Assembly (NCBI RefSeq): GCF_011516635.5
Contig: NZ_CP096255.1
Location: forward strand, 4,710,501-4,774,500
DNA from: Bradyrhizobium barranii subsp. apii
GTDB lineage: Bacteria; Pseudomonadota; Alphaproteobacteria; Rhizobiales; Xanthobacteraceae
Length of the DNA stretch: 64,000 nt
Direction: 5' to 3'
Part shown: piece by piece, positions 49,265 through 58,623 of the stretch
How positions within the stretch are numbered: the first letter of the stretch is position 1
Layout of the letters: every line of letters begins with the position of its first letter
Translations under genes and position numbers: made by a program
Notes under the pieces: model-generated
What the model saw: the letters and a program-made list of their open reading frames with translations, nothing else
The model's database searches: none
Told to the model about the DNA's origin: nothing

Positions 49265-49436
49265 CAGCGCAGCGTGCGCGGGCGGACCAGCCCAAGGCAT
49301 GGTTCGCCACCGCCCTGTGCTCAATCGATCTGCGGGACGTTTTTCCATTGCATCGCACAATCACGACCATGGCCTGCACGCGGCCGCATTGAGGTTCGCA
49401 AGATGCGCACCATATGTTCTGCAAGGGAGCCCTGCC

Positions 49437-50840
49437 GTGCAGACCATGAAGGCGGCCCTCGTTGCGGCGATTGGCGTCGTGGCTTTGATCTGCTGCCTCC
49501 TTCCCAGCTCAGCGGAGGAGAACGGCCGTCTTGCATTGATCGTTTCGATCGACGGAGCCATCGGCCCTGCGTCGGCCAGCTACGTCAAGGAGGCTTTGGC
49601 CAAGGCAAGCGAACGGCGTGCCGAGGTCGTGCTTCTGAGACTGAACACGCCCGGCGGCCTCAATTCCAGCATGCGCGAGATCATCGCGGATGTGCTGGCC
49701 TCGCCGATCCCTGTCGTCGGTTACGTCGCTCCCTCCGGCGCCCACGCGGCGAGTGCGGGGACCTATATCCTTTATGCAACCCACATCGCGGCGATGGCGC
49801 CGGGCACCAATATTGGCGCCGCGACGCCGGTGCAGATCGGCGGGCCGCTGCCGGGTCTTCCGAGCGGACCGGCGGACAAGGGCGGCAAGGACAAGAAGGA
49901 CGGTGACCAGCAGAGCGAGTCCAAGGATCAGCCCAAGGATGCCATGACGGCAAAGGCGACCAATGATGCGGTTGCCTTCATCCGCAGCCTTGCGGAACTG
50001 CGCAACCGCAATGTGGACTGGGCGGAGAAGGCGGTCCGTGAGGCTGCCACGCTCTCTGCGAACGCCGCGCTGGAGGCTCATGCCATCGATCTCGTCGCGC
50101 GCGATCAAGCTGAATTGCTGAGGCAGATCGATGGTCGCGTGGTCGAGGTTGCGGGCGGCAAGACGCAACGCCTGGTGACGAAGGATGCGGTCGTTGAAGC
50201 CATCGATCCCGGAGCGATATCCCGCTTCCTGGCGGTCATCACCGATCCGAACGTGGCGTTCATTCTCCTGATGGTCGGCATCTACGGCTTGATCTTCGAG
50301 TTCATGTCTCCTGGAGCCGTCGCCCCCGGAGTCGTCGGCGCGATCTGCCTGCTGATCGGCCTCTATGCGCTCAATCTGCTGCCGATCAATTATGCCGGCC
50401 TCGCCCTGATGTTGGTTGGACTCGTGCTTCTCACCATCGAAGCCTTCAACCCGACCGTGGTAATCGGGCTCGGAGGGATCATCGCGTTCGTGCTGGGAGC
50501 GCTGATGCTTTTCAGGGGCGAGGCGCCGGGCTACTACCTGTCGTGGTGGGTGATCGGCATCACCGCAGCAGTGTTCGCCGGCTTTGCGCTCGTCGTGCTC
50601 GGTTCGCTTCGGCGCGTCGGCAGGGCTCCTGCACTGGTCGGCGCGCAGGCCATGCGAGGCTTGCCCGCCGAGGTTCTCGACTGGAATGGAAACGAAGGTC
50701 ATGTCTTCGCCCATGGTGAGCGCTGGCAGGCGCGCGGCGCCGAAACGTTCAAGCCCGGAGAGACGGTCGAAGTCGCCAACATCGTCGACCTGACGCTGCT
50801 GATACGGCGCGCACCAACAGGCGAGGGAGGTACGTCATGA
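49437..50840 (+). CDS. NfeD-family membrane serine protease (ClpP-class)
   Basis: A 467-residue NfeD protein. An N-terminal signal/membrane segment is followed by the ClpP-class protease domain (about 30-260), with LRLNTPGGLNSSMREII and APSGAHAASAGTYI carrying the Ser-Lys dyad region. A Lys/Asp/Gln-rich loop insert (about residues 142-173) interrupts it. Four or five membrane segments (about 270-400) and a C-terminal OB-fold NfeD domain follow (about 405-467). It cleaves or controls stomatin-type proteins at the membrane. Its stop overlaps the slipin start by 4 bases, a coupled pair. GTG 49437 has GGGAG seven bases upstream; ATG 49446 is possible. Confidence 0.9.
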   Translation: MQTMKAALVAAIGVVALICCLLPSSAEENGRLALIVSIDGAIGPASASYVKEALAKASERRAEVVLLRLNTPGGLNSSMREIIADVLASPIPVVGYVAPSGAHAASAGTYILYATHIAAMAPGTNIGAATPVQIGGPLPGLPSGPADKGGKDKKDGDQQSESKDQPKDAMTAKATNDAVAFIRSLAELRNRNVDWAEKAVREAATLSANAALEAHAIDLVARDQAELLRQIDGRVVEVAGGKTQRLVTKDAVVEAIDPGAISRFLAVITDPNVAFILLMVGIYGLIFEFMSPGAVAPGVVGAICLLIGLYALNLLPINYAGLALMLVGLVLLTIEAFNPTVVIGLGGIIAFVLGALMLFRGEAPGYYLSWWVIGITAAVFAGFALVVLGSLRRVGRAPALVGAQAMRGLPAEVLDWNGNEGHVFAHGERWQARGAETFKPGETVEVANIVDLTLLIRRAPTGEGGTS

Positions 50841-51598
50841 TGCTGGAATATCTGACCTATGCGGCGCTCGCGTTGCTTGTCATCATGTTCCTGTCCCAGG
50901 CTATTCGAATCCTGCGCGAATACGAGCGTGGCGTCATCTTCACGCTCGGCCGCTTTACCGGCGTGAAGGGTCCGGGCCTCATCATCCTCATTCCGATCGT
51001 GCAGCAACTGGTGAAGGTGGATCTGCGGGTGATGGTGCAGGTCGTGCCGCCGCAGGACGTGATTTCGCGGGACAACGTCTCCGTCAAGGTCAACGCCGTT
51101 CTGTACTTCCGCATCGTCGACCCCGAACGGGCCATCATCAAGGTCGGCGACTACATGGCCGCCACCAGCCAGCTCGCCCAGACCACCTTGCGCTCGGTGC
51201 TCGGCAAGCACGAGCTCGACGAGATGCTCGCCGAGCGCGACAGGTTGAACGCGGACATCCAGGAGATCCTCGACAAGCAGACCGACGTCTGGGGCATCAA
51301 GGTCACCGGCATCGAGATCAAGGACGTCGATCTCAATGAAACCATGGTGCGCGCGATTGCCAAACAGGCCGAGGCGGAGCGCTTGCGGCGGGCCAAGGTG
51401 ATCAATGCGATGGGCGAGCAGCAGGCCGCCGAAAAGCTCGTCGAAGCCGGCCGGATTCTCGCGCAGGAGCCTCAGGCGATGCAGCTACGTTATTTCGCGG
51501 CCCTGCACGACATCGCGGGCGAACGGTCGTCGACCATCGTCTTTCCGCTGCCGACGGGCCTGCTCGACCATTTTGTGCCGCGGCGCGACAACCCGTAG
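50837..51598 (+). CDS. slipin (SPFH/Band 7 stomatin-like protein)
   Basis: A 253-residue stomatin-like protein. One N-terminal membrane segment (about 2-24) is followed by the SPFH domain with EYERGVIFTLGRF, DVISRDNVSVKVNAVLYFRIVDPERAI and the oligomerisation helix ending RYFAALHDIAGERSSTIVFPLP. Slipins form large membrane-domain scaffolds and are the partners of NfeD; the C-terminal hydrophobic end is a known NfeD cleavage site in other species. It overlaps the NfeD gene by 4 bases, confirming the operon. Confidence 0.93.
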   Translation: MMLEYLTYAALALLVIMFLSQAIRILREYERGVIFTLGRFTGVKGPGLIILIPIVQQLVKVDLRVMVQVVPPQDVISRDNVSVKVNAVLYFRIVDPERAIIKVGDYMAATSQLAQTTLRSVLGKHELDEMLAERDRLNADIQEILDKQTDVWGIKVTGIEIKDVDLNETMVRAIAKQAEAERLRRAKVINAMGEQQAAEKLVEAGRILAQEPQAMQLRYFAALHDIAGERSSTIVFPLPTGLLDHFVPRRDNP

Positions 51599-51679
51599 CC
51601 ATCAGCGGCAGGATGACCCATCTTCGGCCCAAATGGAGGTGTCGAATATTGCTCCCAACTTAAACGGGAGGAAAATTCG

Positions 51680-52816
51680 ATGACGAAGCACGCCGCCAGA
51701 CCAGCAAGCCGCCGCCGAAATCGGACATTGATGCTCACCGTCCCGCTGGTCGCCCTCGCACTTTGGTCGTGGGGGATCGATGCGGCGCAGGCCGCAGAGC
51801 CGGGCAAGGACGCGACGGCGGCCAGCCTGCCGCGCATTCTCGTGCTTGCGACGGGAGGCACCATCGCAGGCCAGGCCGACGCGCGCGCGACCGGCGCGTA
51901 CAAATCAGGCCAGATCACCGGCGAGCAGTTGATGCAGTCGGTGCCGGGCCTGGACAAGCTCGCAAAGCTGAACGCCGAGCAGATTTCGTCGATCGGATCC
52001 CAGGACATGAACGACAAGGTCTGGTTTGCCCTGGCCCGCCGCATCCAGGACGCCTTCGACAAGAATGAAGCCGATGGAATCCTCATCACCCACGGCACGG
52101 ATACGCTGGAGGAGACCGCGTTCTTTCTCGACAATGTCGTGCGCAGCGACAAGCCGGTGGTGATCGTCGGTTCGATGCGTCCGGCCACGGCGGTGAGTGC
52201 GGACGGCCCCGGCAATCTGTACGAAGCGGTGCAGGTGGCGGCCGATCCGCGCTCTCGCGGCCGCGGCGTGATGGCCGTGCTGAACGACAAGATCCAAAGC
52301 GCCCGCTCGATCACCAAGACCAACACCACGAGCATCGAGACGTTCAGCTCCCCCAATGACGGCCCGATCGGCTATGTCGACACCGCCGGCGGCATCCGTT
52401 TCATGACCCAGGCCGCCGGCTTCAAGCGCACGACCTATCCGCTCCCGGCAGGCGAGCAATTGCCGCGCGTCGAGATCGTCTACTCGCATGCCAACATGGA
52501 CGCCGTTCCGATCGAGGACGCCATTTCCCACGGCGCCAAGGGCATCGTGCTGGCCGGCGTCGGCGACGGCAATACGTCGAAGCAGGCCCTCGATGCGCTC
52601 GAAGCGGCGGCGAAGAAGGGCATCATCGTCGTCCGCTCGACGCGGGTTCGATCCGGCTTCGTCACCCGGAATGTCGAGGTTGACGACGACAAGAACGGGT
52701 TCGTCGTGTCCGAGGACCTCAATCCGCAGAAGGCCCGTGTTCTCACTCAATTGCTGATCGCGGGCGGCGTGACGGGTCCGGCCGAGCTCCAGCGCGCCTT
52801 CACTGCAACGTGGTGA
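51680..52816 (+). CDS. ansB: periplasmic type II L-asparaginase
   Basis: A 378-residue asparaginase. A Sec signal peptide covers about residues 1-39 (ending ALALWSWGIDAAQAA). The catalytic region has LATGGTIAG (first Thr), ITHGTDTLEETAFFLD (second Thr-Asp pair) and IVGSMRPATAVSADGPGNLYEA. The precursor length and signal fit the periplasmic type II enzyme, which hydrolyses asparagine to aspartate and ammonia with high affinity. ATG 51680 follows GGGAGG. The gene is upstream of the converging glnA, so ammonia released may feed nitrogen assimilation; that link is inferred. Confidence 0.92.
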   Translation: MTKHAARPASRRRNRTLMLTVPLVALALWSWGIDAAQAAEPGKDATAASLPRILVLATGGTIAGQADARATGAYKSGQITGEQLMQSVPGLDKLAKLNAEQISSIGSQDMNDKVWFALARRIQDAFDKNEADGILITHGTDTLEETAFFLDNVVRSDKPVVIVGSMRPATAVSADGPGNLYEAVQVAADPRSRGRGVMAVLNDKIQSARSITKTNTTSIETFSSPNDGPIGYVDTAGGIRFMTQAAGFKRTTYPLPAGEQLPRVEIVYSHANMDAVPIEDAISHGAKGIVLAGVGDGNTSKQALDALEAAAKKGIIVVRSTRVRSGFVTRNVEVDDDKNGFVVSEDLNPQKARVLTQLLIAGGVTGPAELQRAFTATW

Positions 52817-52875
52817 TTGGGCAAGTCGCATCCTGCGGGGTGGGTTAGCGTAACCCAGCCTACGCTCCCGAAACG

Positions 52876-52906
52876 AAAAGGCGCTCCTCGCGGAGCGCCT
52901 TTTGCT
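52876..52906. terminator. bidirectional terminator between ansB and glnA
   Basis: AAAAGGCGCTCC at 52876-52887 pairs with GGAGCGCCTTTT at 52892-52903 across a TCGC loop. T-runs follow on the plus strand and, because of the AAAA start, on the minus strand too. It can serve the convergent genes ansB (plus) and glnA (minus). Confidence 0.85.
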
Positions 52907-52928
52907 TGTCGCAGAGAGTCCGGGCCGC

Positions 52929-54338
52929 TCAGCCCGAATAGTACATGTCGAACTCGACCGGGTGCGGGGTCATTTCGAAGCGCTCGACCTCGGTCATCTT
53001 CAGCTCGATGTAGCTGTCGATGAAGTCGTCGTCGAACACGCCGCCGTTCTTGAGGAAGCCGCGGTCCTTGTCGAGGTTTTCGAGCGCCTCGCGGAGCGAG
53101 CCGCACACCGTCGGGATCTGCTTCAGCTCTTCCTTCGGCAGGTCGTAGAGGTCCTTGTCCATCGCCGGACCCGGATCGATCTTGTTCTTGATGCCGTCGA
53201 GGCCGGCCATCAGCATCGCGGCGAAGCCGAGATAGGGATTGGCGAGCGGATCGGGGAAGCGCACCTCGACACGCTTGGCCTTCGGCGAAGCGGTGTAGGG
53301 GATGCGGCAGGAGGCCGAGCGGTTGCGCGCGGAGTAGGCGAGCAGCACGGGGGCCTCATAGCCCGGGACCAGGCGCTTGTAGGAGTTGGTCGACGGGTTG
53401 GTGAAGGCGTTGATCGCCTTGGCGTGCTTGATGATGCCGCCGATGTAGTGAAGGCAGGTCTCCGACAGGTCAGCATACTTGTTGCCGGCGAACACCGGCT
53501 TGCCGTCCTTCCAGATCGACTGGTGCACGTGCATGCCCGAGCCGTTGTCGCCATAGACCGGCTTCGGCATGAAGGTGGCGGTCTTGCCGTAGATGTGCGC
53601 GACCTGGTGGATGCAGTACTTGTAGATCTGCATGTGGTCGGCCATCAGCGTCAGCGTGTCGAACTTCATGCCGAGCTCGTGCTGGGCGGACGCGACTTCG
53701 TGGTGATGCTTCTCGACCTTGACGCCCATCTTGGCCATGGCGCCGAGCATTTCGGAGCGCATGTCCTGCACGGAGTCCTGCGGCGGCACCGGGAAGTAGC
53801 CGCCCTTGGTGCGGACGCGGTGGCCGAGATTGCCGCCTTCATATTCGGTGTCGGAGTTGGTCGGCAGCTCCGAGGAGTCGAGACGGAAGCCGGTGTTGTA
53901 GGGGTTGGCGGAGAAGCGCACGTCGTCGAACACGAAGAACTCGGCTTCGGGGCCGACGAACACGCTGTCGCCCACGCCCATCGACTTCACCATGGCCTCG
54001 GCCTTCTTGGCGATGCCGCGGGGGTCGCGGTTGTAGGGCTCGCCGGTGGTCGGCTCGAGCACGTCGCAGGTGATGACCATGGTGGTCTCGGCGAAGAACG
54101 GGTCGATCGTCGCGGTCACCGGATCCGGCATCAGGCACATGTCGGACTCGTTGATCGCCTTCCAGCCGGCGATCGAGGAGCCGTCGAACATCGTCCCTTC
54201 GGCGAAAATGTCCTCATCGATCATGCTGATGTCGAACGTCACGTGCTGCCACTTGCCGCGCGGATCGGTGAAGCGCAGGTCGACGTATTTGACGTCGTTG
54301 TCCTTGATCGATTTCAGGACGTCTTTGGCGGTCTTCAT
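52929..54338 (-). CDS. glnA: glutamine synthetase type I
   Basis: A 469-residue class I glutamine synthetase, the standard length. Visible motifs are the N-terminal beta-grasp part (VKYVDLRFTDPRGKWQHVTF), DGSSIAGW, the metal-site GAEAEFFVFD-like PEAEFFVFDDV, NGSGMHVHQS, and ARNRSASCRIP, as well as DLYDLP near residue 400, the tyrosine adenylylation site used by GlnE. It joins ammonia and glutamate with ATP. ATG 54338 gives the normal start; glnB lies 152 bases upstream on the same strand, the known glnBA order of rhizobia. It ends near the shared terminator with ansB. Confidence 0.97.
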   Translation of the reverse strand: MKTAKDVLKSIKDNDVKYVDLRFTDPRGKWQHVTFDISMIDEDIFAEGTMFDGSSIAGWKAINESDMCLMPDPVTATIDPFFAETTMVITCDVLEPTTGEPYNRDPRGIAKKAEAMVKSMGVGDSVFVGPEAEFFVFDDVRFSANPYNTGFRLDSSELPTNSDTEYEGGNLGHRVRTKGGYFPVPPQDSVQDMRSEMLGAMAKMGVKVEKHHHEVASAQHELGMKFDTLTLMADHMQIYKYCIHQVAHIYGKTATFMPKPVYGDNGSGMHVHQSIWKDGKPVFAGNKYADLSETCLHYIGGIIKHAKAINAFTNPSTNSYKRLVPGYEAPVLLAYSARNRSASCRIPYTASPKAKRVEVRFPDPLANPYLGFAAMLMAGLDGIKNKIDPGPAMDKDLYDLPKEELKQIPTVCGSLREALENLDKDRGFLKNGGVFDDDFIDSYIELKMTEVERFEMTPHPVEFDMYYSG

Positions 54339-54490
54339 GCATACCCCTTTTGGCTCTGCGGGTCGGTTTCCAGGTGAGCAAGATTGTTCTCGCTTTTGGC
54401 GAGTTCGCGCGCGAGCGCACAAACAAAATCAGGCCGCCGAAGCAGCCTTTTTCTTGTCGGAGTGTCGCAAAATGCGGGATAGCACCCGGC

Positions 54491-54829
54491 TCAGATAGCG
54501 TCCAGCCCGGATTCGCCGGTCCGGATGCGGATCGCCTCTTCGATATTGGAGACGAAAATCTTGCCGTCGCCGATGCGCCCGGTCTGCGCGGCGCGGCGGA
54601 TCGCGTCGATGGCGCGCTCGACCAGATCGTCGCCGATCACGATCTCGATCTTCACCTTGGGGAGGAAATCGACGATGTATTCTGCGCCGCGGTAAAGCTC
54701 GGCGTGGCCCTTCTGCCGGCCAAAGCCCTTGGCCTCGGTCACGGTGATGCCTTGCAGGCCGACTTCCTGAAGCGCTTCCTTCACCTCGTCGAGCTTGAAT
54801 GGCTTGATGATGGCTTCGATTTTCTTCAC
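54491..54829 (-). CDS. glnB: nitrogen regulatory protein P-II
   Basis: A 112-residue P-II protein, the exact family length when read from GTG 54829 (MKKIEAIIKPFKL). Y51 in the T-loop (ELYRGAEYIVDF) is the uridylylation site for GlnD, and the B- and C-loop segments (TGRIGDGKIFV, IRIRTGE) are intact. P-II senses 2-oxoglutarate and ATP/ADP, and controls GlnE (and so glnA activity) and NtrB. It is upstream of glnA on the same strand. The 54830-55212 gap upstream shows no gene and no clear sigma-54 site. Confidence 0.96.
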   Translation of the reverse strand: MKKIEAIIKPFKLDEVKEALQEVGLQGITVTEAKGFGRQKGHAELYRGAEYIVDFLPKVKIEIVIGDDLVERAIDAIRRAAQTGRIGDGKIFVSNIEEAIRIRTGESGLDAI

Positions 54830-55212
54830 TGCGCGCCTCCCGGCCTTTCGATCAAATAGCAACGTCTTCGTCAGGATGCGCTTTTCTTAACGCACGATCT
54901 TGTCTTCGCTATGCCGGGATGCCTGACCAGCCCGGCAACAACGGCCGGCCACACCCTGATAGATTGCCAGTGAGCACGACGAACCGAAGCGGCTTCCTCG
55001 AAAGCAGGGTCTATGCCAAGTTGCAAATGCCCTGATTATTGGAGCGTTATCAGCCTTTTAACGCGCATCTCTGATAGGTGGAGCCGACTGGCTCAAAATA
55101 CCGCAGACTACGAAATAGGCAATCGGTTCAATATCTGTGCAAATCGTTGTTCTGCCGGGTGGGCCTGTACGGAACGTGCCTGTTGAAAAGGCGTTTGGAC
55201 CAGGGAAGTGGC

Positions 55213-56712
55213 ATGGAAGTTCTGACCAACGCTGAAATGCAGCGTGCCGACCAGCTCAGTATTGCGGCAGGCACGCCCGGCTTCAAGCTGATGCTCAGCG
55301 CGGGGCAGGCGGTCGCGGAGGCCGCCAACGCGCTGGTGGAGGAGGGGCCGATCCTGATCGTGGCCGGTCCCGGCAACAATGGCGGCGACGGTTTTGTCGC
55401 AGCCGCTGAGCTCGCCGCGCAAGGGCGCGACGTCTCGGTGATCCTGATGTGCGAGCGCGACCAGCTCCAGGGTGACGCGGCCTCCGCGGCGCGCGGCTGG
55501 AAGCACCCGGTGCTGCCGTTCAATCCGCAGGCGATCGGCAAGCCCGCGCTGATCATCGATGCGCTGTTCGGCGCGGGCCTCAGTCGCCCGGTCGACGGCG
55601 AGGCGCATGCGATGATCGAAGCGATCAACGCCAACGGCGCCCCGGTGCTCGCGGTCGACCTGCCGAGCGGCATCAACGGCACCAGCGCAGCTGTGATGGG
55701 TGCGGCGGTGAACGCCACCGAGACCGTCACCTTCTTCCGCAAGAAGCCGGCGCATTTGCTGCTGCCCGGCCGGATGCATTGCGGCCACGTGCGCGTCGCC
55801 GACATCGGCATCGACGCACAGGTGCTGGACGAGATCGCGCCGCGGACCTTCGAGAACGATCCGGATTTCTGGGGCACCGCCTTTCCGGTGCCGCGCATCG
55901 ACGGCCATAAATACGCACGGGGCCACGTGCTGGCGGTCTCGGGCGATGCCGCCGCGACCGGCGCGGCGCGGCTCGCCGCCCGTGGCGCTTTGCGGGCCGG
56001 AGCGGGCCTTGTGACATTGGCAACGCCGCGCGATGCGCTCGCGATCAATGCCAGCGCGCTGACTGCAGTGATGGTTCGCGCCTGCGACACTGCGATCGAG
56101 TTCGGCGCGTTGCTCGGCGACAAACGCTACAATACCTGCCTGATCGGCCCCGGCGCGGGCGTTGGCGATCGCACCTGCGATCTGGTCCACACGGCGCTTC
56201 ACGCGCAGCGGCATCTGGTGCTGGACGCGGATGCGCTGACGAGCTTTGCCGCAAACCCCGAGCGGCTGTTTGAATCGATCAAGTCCTCTGAGGACAGTGC
56301 AGTGGTGCTGACGCCGCACGAGGGTGAATTTCCGCGCCTGTTCTCCGACCTCAGCAACAAACATCCGGGCCGCTCGAAGCTGGAGCGAGTCCGCGCCGCC
56401 GCCGAGCGCTGTGGTGCGGTCGTGCTGCTGAAGGGGCCGGATACCACCATCGCCGCGCCCGACGGGCGCGCCACCATCGCCGCCAACGCGCCGCCCTGGC
56501 TCGCCACCGCCGGCGCCGGCGACGTGCTCGCCGGCATCATCGCAGGACTTCTGGCGCAAGGCGTGCCGGCCTTCGAAGCCGCCAGCATCGGCGTCTGGAT
56601 GCATGGCGAGGCGGGAAGCGAGGCGGGCCCGGGCCTGATCGCGGAGGATCTGACCGAGACGCTGCCGGCCGTGCACCGGCGGATCTATAATGCGCTTGGG
56701 GTGGAGTACTAG
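55213..56712 (+). CDS. nnr: bifunctional NAD(P)H-hydrate epimerase / ADP-dependent NAD(P)H-hydrate dehydratase
   Basis: A 499-residue two-domain repair enzyme. The N-terminal YjeF epimerase domain (about 1-210) has GPGNNGGDGFVAA and DALFGAGLSRPV; the C-terminal ribokinase-like dehydratase domain (about 235-495) has IGPGAGVG, LDADALTSFA, TPHEGEFPRLF, VLLKGPDTTIA and the GAGDVLAG catalytic loop. Together they repair R- and S-hydrated NAD(P)H. ATG 55213 is chosen (GGGAAG before it); the longer upstream reading has no homology. The next gene starts within its stop codon. Confidence 0.95.
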   Translation: MEVLTNAEMQRADQLSIAAGTPGFKLMLSAGQAVAEAANALVEEGPILIVAGPGNNGGDGFVAAAELAAQGRDVSVILMCERDQLQGDAASAARGWKHPVLPFNPQAIGKPALIIDALFGAGLSRPVDGEAHAMIEAINANGAPVLAVDLPSGINGTSAAVMGAAVNATETVTFFRKKPAHLLLPGRMHCGHVRVADIGIDAQVLDEIAPRTFENDPDFWGTAFPVPRIDGHKYARGHVLAVSGDAAATGAARLAARGALRAGAGLVTLATPRDALAINASALTAVMVRACDTAIEFGALLGDKRYNTCLIGPGAGVGDRTCDLVHTALHAQRHLVLDADALTSFAANPERLFESIKSSEDSAVVLTPHEGEFPRLFSDLSNKHPGRSKLERVRAAAERCGAVVLLKGPDTTIAAPDGRATIAANAPPWLATAGAGDVLAGIIAGLLAQGVPAFEAASIGVWMHGEAGSEAGPGLIAEDLTETLPAVHRRIYNALGVEY

Positions 56713-57148
56713 TGCTCAGGCAGCTCGCACTCACCGATATGGGCGCGGCCGCGCAGGTCCATCGGATTGCGTTCGACCAGGCGATGCCGTGGCTCGTTGG
56801 GCTGCACACGCCCGATGAGGACCGCTGGTTCTACCGCGAGCGCGTATTCACGACGTGCCGTGTGTGGGGGCGGTTCGATGATGACGTCCTGAGCGGGATC
56901 ATCGCCTTCCACGAAGGTTGGTTGAGCAGCTCTATGTACTGCCCGTCGCACGGGGGCGCGGCGTCGGCACAGAACTCCTTGATGTCGCCAAGCGGGCCAG
57001 CGACCGGCTGGAGCTCTGGACCTTCCAGCGCAACGCGCCGGCGCGGCGCTTCTATGAGACGCGCGGGTTCGCACTGGTTGAACAAACCGACGGGGCGCGG
57101 AACGAGGAGCGGGAGCCTGACGCTCGCTACCTCTGGACGCGGCGGTAG
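56712..57148 (+). pseudogene. GNAT-family N-acetyltransferase, broken by a one-base frameshift
   Basis: The first frame from GTG 56712 encodes about 70 residues (LRQLALTDMGAAAQVHRIAF to IIAFHEGW). The rest of a GNAT protein (VEQLYVLPVARGRGVGTELL, the acetyl-CoA-binding motif, and RNAPARRFYETRGF) continues in another frame to the stop at 57146-57148. Around 56922 the sequence GGT-TGG-TTG reads naturally as GGT-TGG-GTT-GAG if one G is added. So a single-base deletion, real or a sequencing error, splits the gene. The frame overlaps the nnr stop by 1 base. An intact gene would be a small acetyltransferase of unknown substrate. Confidence 0.8.
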
Positions 57149-57152
57149 TCGC

Positions 57153-58469
57153 TCACTCCACCCCATACCAGCGCACCAGCCGTGGCGCGGCCCAGTCGGT
57201 CACGACGGATTCGATCAGCCAGGGTCCGGGTGAGGTCGCCGCGAACGCGACGCGCTGGGTTTGGCCGGGCTCGATTGCGAGCGTGTCGAGCCAGTAGGGC
57301 TTCCAGCCGTCGTCGAGCTTGTCGAGCAGGCGGAAATGATGGCCGTGCAGGTGAAACACGGTCGTGGCCGGTCCGGGGTTCTTGAGGGCCAGCACGACGG
57401 TGCGGCCGGCCCTGGCGCGGAAGACGGGATTGGAGGAGACGGAGAAGCTTGCAGGCCGTGCCCAGCCGGCGTCGGGCGCGCCGAGCGCGACATCGAACCG
57501 CAGGGCGCCTTTGAGGTCGAGCTTCTCGGGGAGGTCGTTCAGGGGGAGCGGCTGTGGCGGCAACAGCGGCGCGCGCCGCTCGAGCTTGCCTGATATCGTA
57601 AGGCTCCCGACCTGACGCGCCTCCTTGCCGTCATGTAACAGGAATGGGGCCGATGTGGCCGCATCCACGAAGGCGTCTGCGCGTGCGCCGGGGGCGAGCA
57701 CCAGGGCGCCGTTGCGCGCCGGGAATGGCTCGGCCGGCTGTCCGTCCAGGGCCATCACCTGGACCTCGTGGCCCTCCAATTTGATCGCCAGAACAGAACG
57801 TTGCGAGCCGTTGATAAAGCGCAGCCGCAGCCGCTCGCCGGCCGTGGCTGAGAGTTCGAATGAAGTCCGTCCATTGAGGGTAAAGAGCGGTGTCGTGCCC
57901 TCAGGTGCGCGGCCGGGCGGAAGCGCGGTCCCATCCGGCCGCAGACGCCATTCCTCGATCAACAGGACCTCGTCGCGGTCGACGGCGACGCGATTTGTCT
58001 CGCCGGCGATGATCGGAAGCGGACGCGCGGGCAGCTTCAGACCGTCTTCGAAGAGGCGGAAGTCGGCTGCCAGAGTTCCTGCATTTGGTATTGAAACAAT
58101 TGAGGTTTCAGTCACATCCGGCGCAGTCGGCGTACGCCCTCGCAACGGGTCGGCCCCGGCCGGGCCATTCAGGCCGTACCAGACTGGCGCAAGCGGGACA
58201 GGCAGGTCGTTCCGGAAGACCACCTCGCAGCGGTCGCCTCGCTTGAGACGGACGTTCCCGATATGGCTTACGGCGGCCAGCTCCCAGATCGGTGTAGCCG
58301 GCTGACCCGGCCTGAGCGCCAGGGTTGCCGGCCTTGCCTGCAGGGCGAGCTGGGCGGTGACAGCGGGGGCCGCGCCGCCGGCGATCAACCCGGCTGCGGG
58401 GGCTGCAAGTCCAGCTCCAAGTCCGGCCAAAACCTCACGCCGGGTCGGGTCAGAGATCCGCGTTTTCAT
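57153..58469 (-). CDS. Tat-exported multicopper-oxidase-like protein lacking most copper ligands
   Basis: A 438-residue cupredoxin-fold protein. A Tat-type signal (RREVLAGLG, residues about 10-18, then hydrophobic) would export it folded. The three-domain pattern of multicopper oxidases is visible. However, the first trinuclear-site motif, normally HWHG, reads VWYG; and the C-terminal HCHxxxH motif is replaced by LIESVVTDW. Only HLHGH near residue 370 remains. It therefore probably cannot hold the type 1 or a complete trinuclear copper site and may be structural. SufI/FtsP, a Tat-exported cupredoxin protein with no copper, is a known precedent. It is convergent with the GNAT frame. Confidence 0.8.
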   Translation of the reverse strand: MKTRISDPTRREVLAGLGAGLAAPAAGLIAGGAAPAVTAQLALQARPATLALRPGQPATPIWELAAVSHIGNVRLKRGDRCEVVFRNDLPVPLAPVWYGLNGPAGADPLRGRTPTAPDVTETSIVSIPNAGTLAADFRLFEDGLKLPARPLPIIAGETNRVAVDRDEVLLIEEWRLRPDGTALPPGRAPEGTTPLFTLNGRTSFELSATAGERLRLRFINGSQRSVLAIKLEGHEVQVMALDGQPAEPFPARNGALVLAPGARADAFVDAATSAPFLLHDGKEARQVGSLTISGKLERRAPLLPPQPLPLNDLPEKLDLKGALRFDVALGAPDAGWARPASFSVSSNPVFRARAGRTVVLALKNPGPATTVFHLHGHHFRLLDKLDDGWKPYWLDTLAIEPGQTQRVAFAATSPGPWLIESVVTDWAAPRLVRWYGVE

Positions 58470-58548
58470 GGCTCGATGCGGACCATGAAGCGCTGGATAA
58501 GTCCAGCCGTCGCGCCTACTTAAAGCCTGTCTCTATCGGGCCATTTTT

Positions 58549-58579
58549 TTGCTGCGAACAGTCAGGCACATGCTATAAG
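58549..58579 (+). promoter_or_regulatory. candidate housekeeping promoter of the tRNA-Leu gene
   Basis: TTGCTG at 58549-58554 and CTATAA at 58573-58578 with an 18-base spacer form a plausible -35/-10 pair. A start about 7 bases later would leave a leader of about 38 bases to the tRNA at 58624. Expected for a strongly expressed tRNA gene. Confidence 0.55.
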
Positions 58580-58623
58580 CCCGGCCGCCCGCGGCATCGC
58601 GGCCGGTCTTGATGCAAATTCAC

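Noticed and set aside
54863..55100. Sigma-54 promoter upstream of glnB
   Set aside because: I looked for the TGGCAC-N5-TTGC pattern on the minus strand and found no good match.
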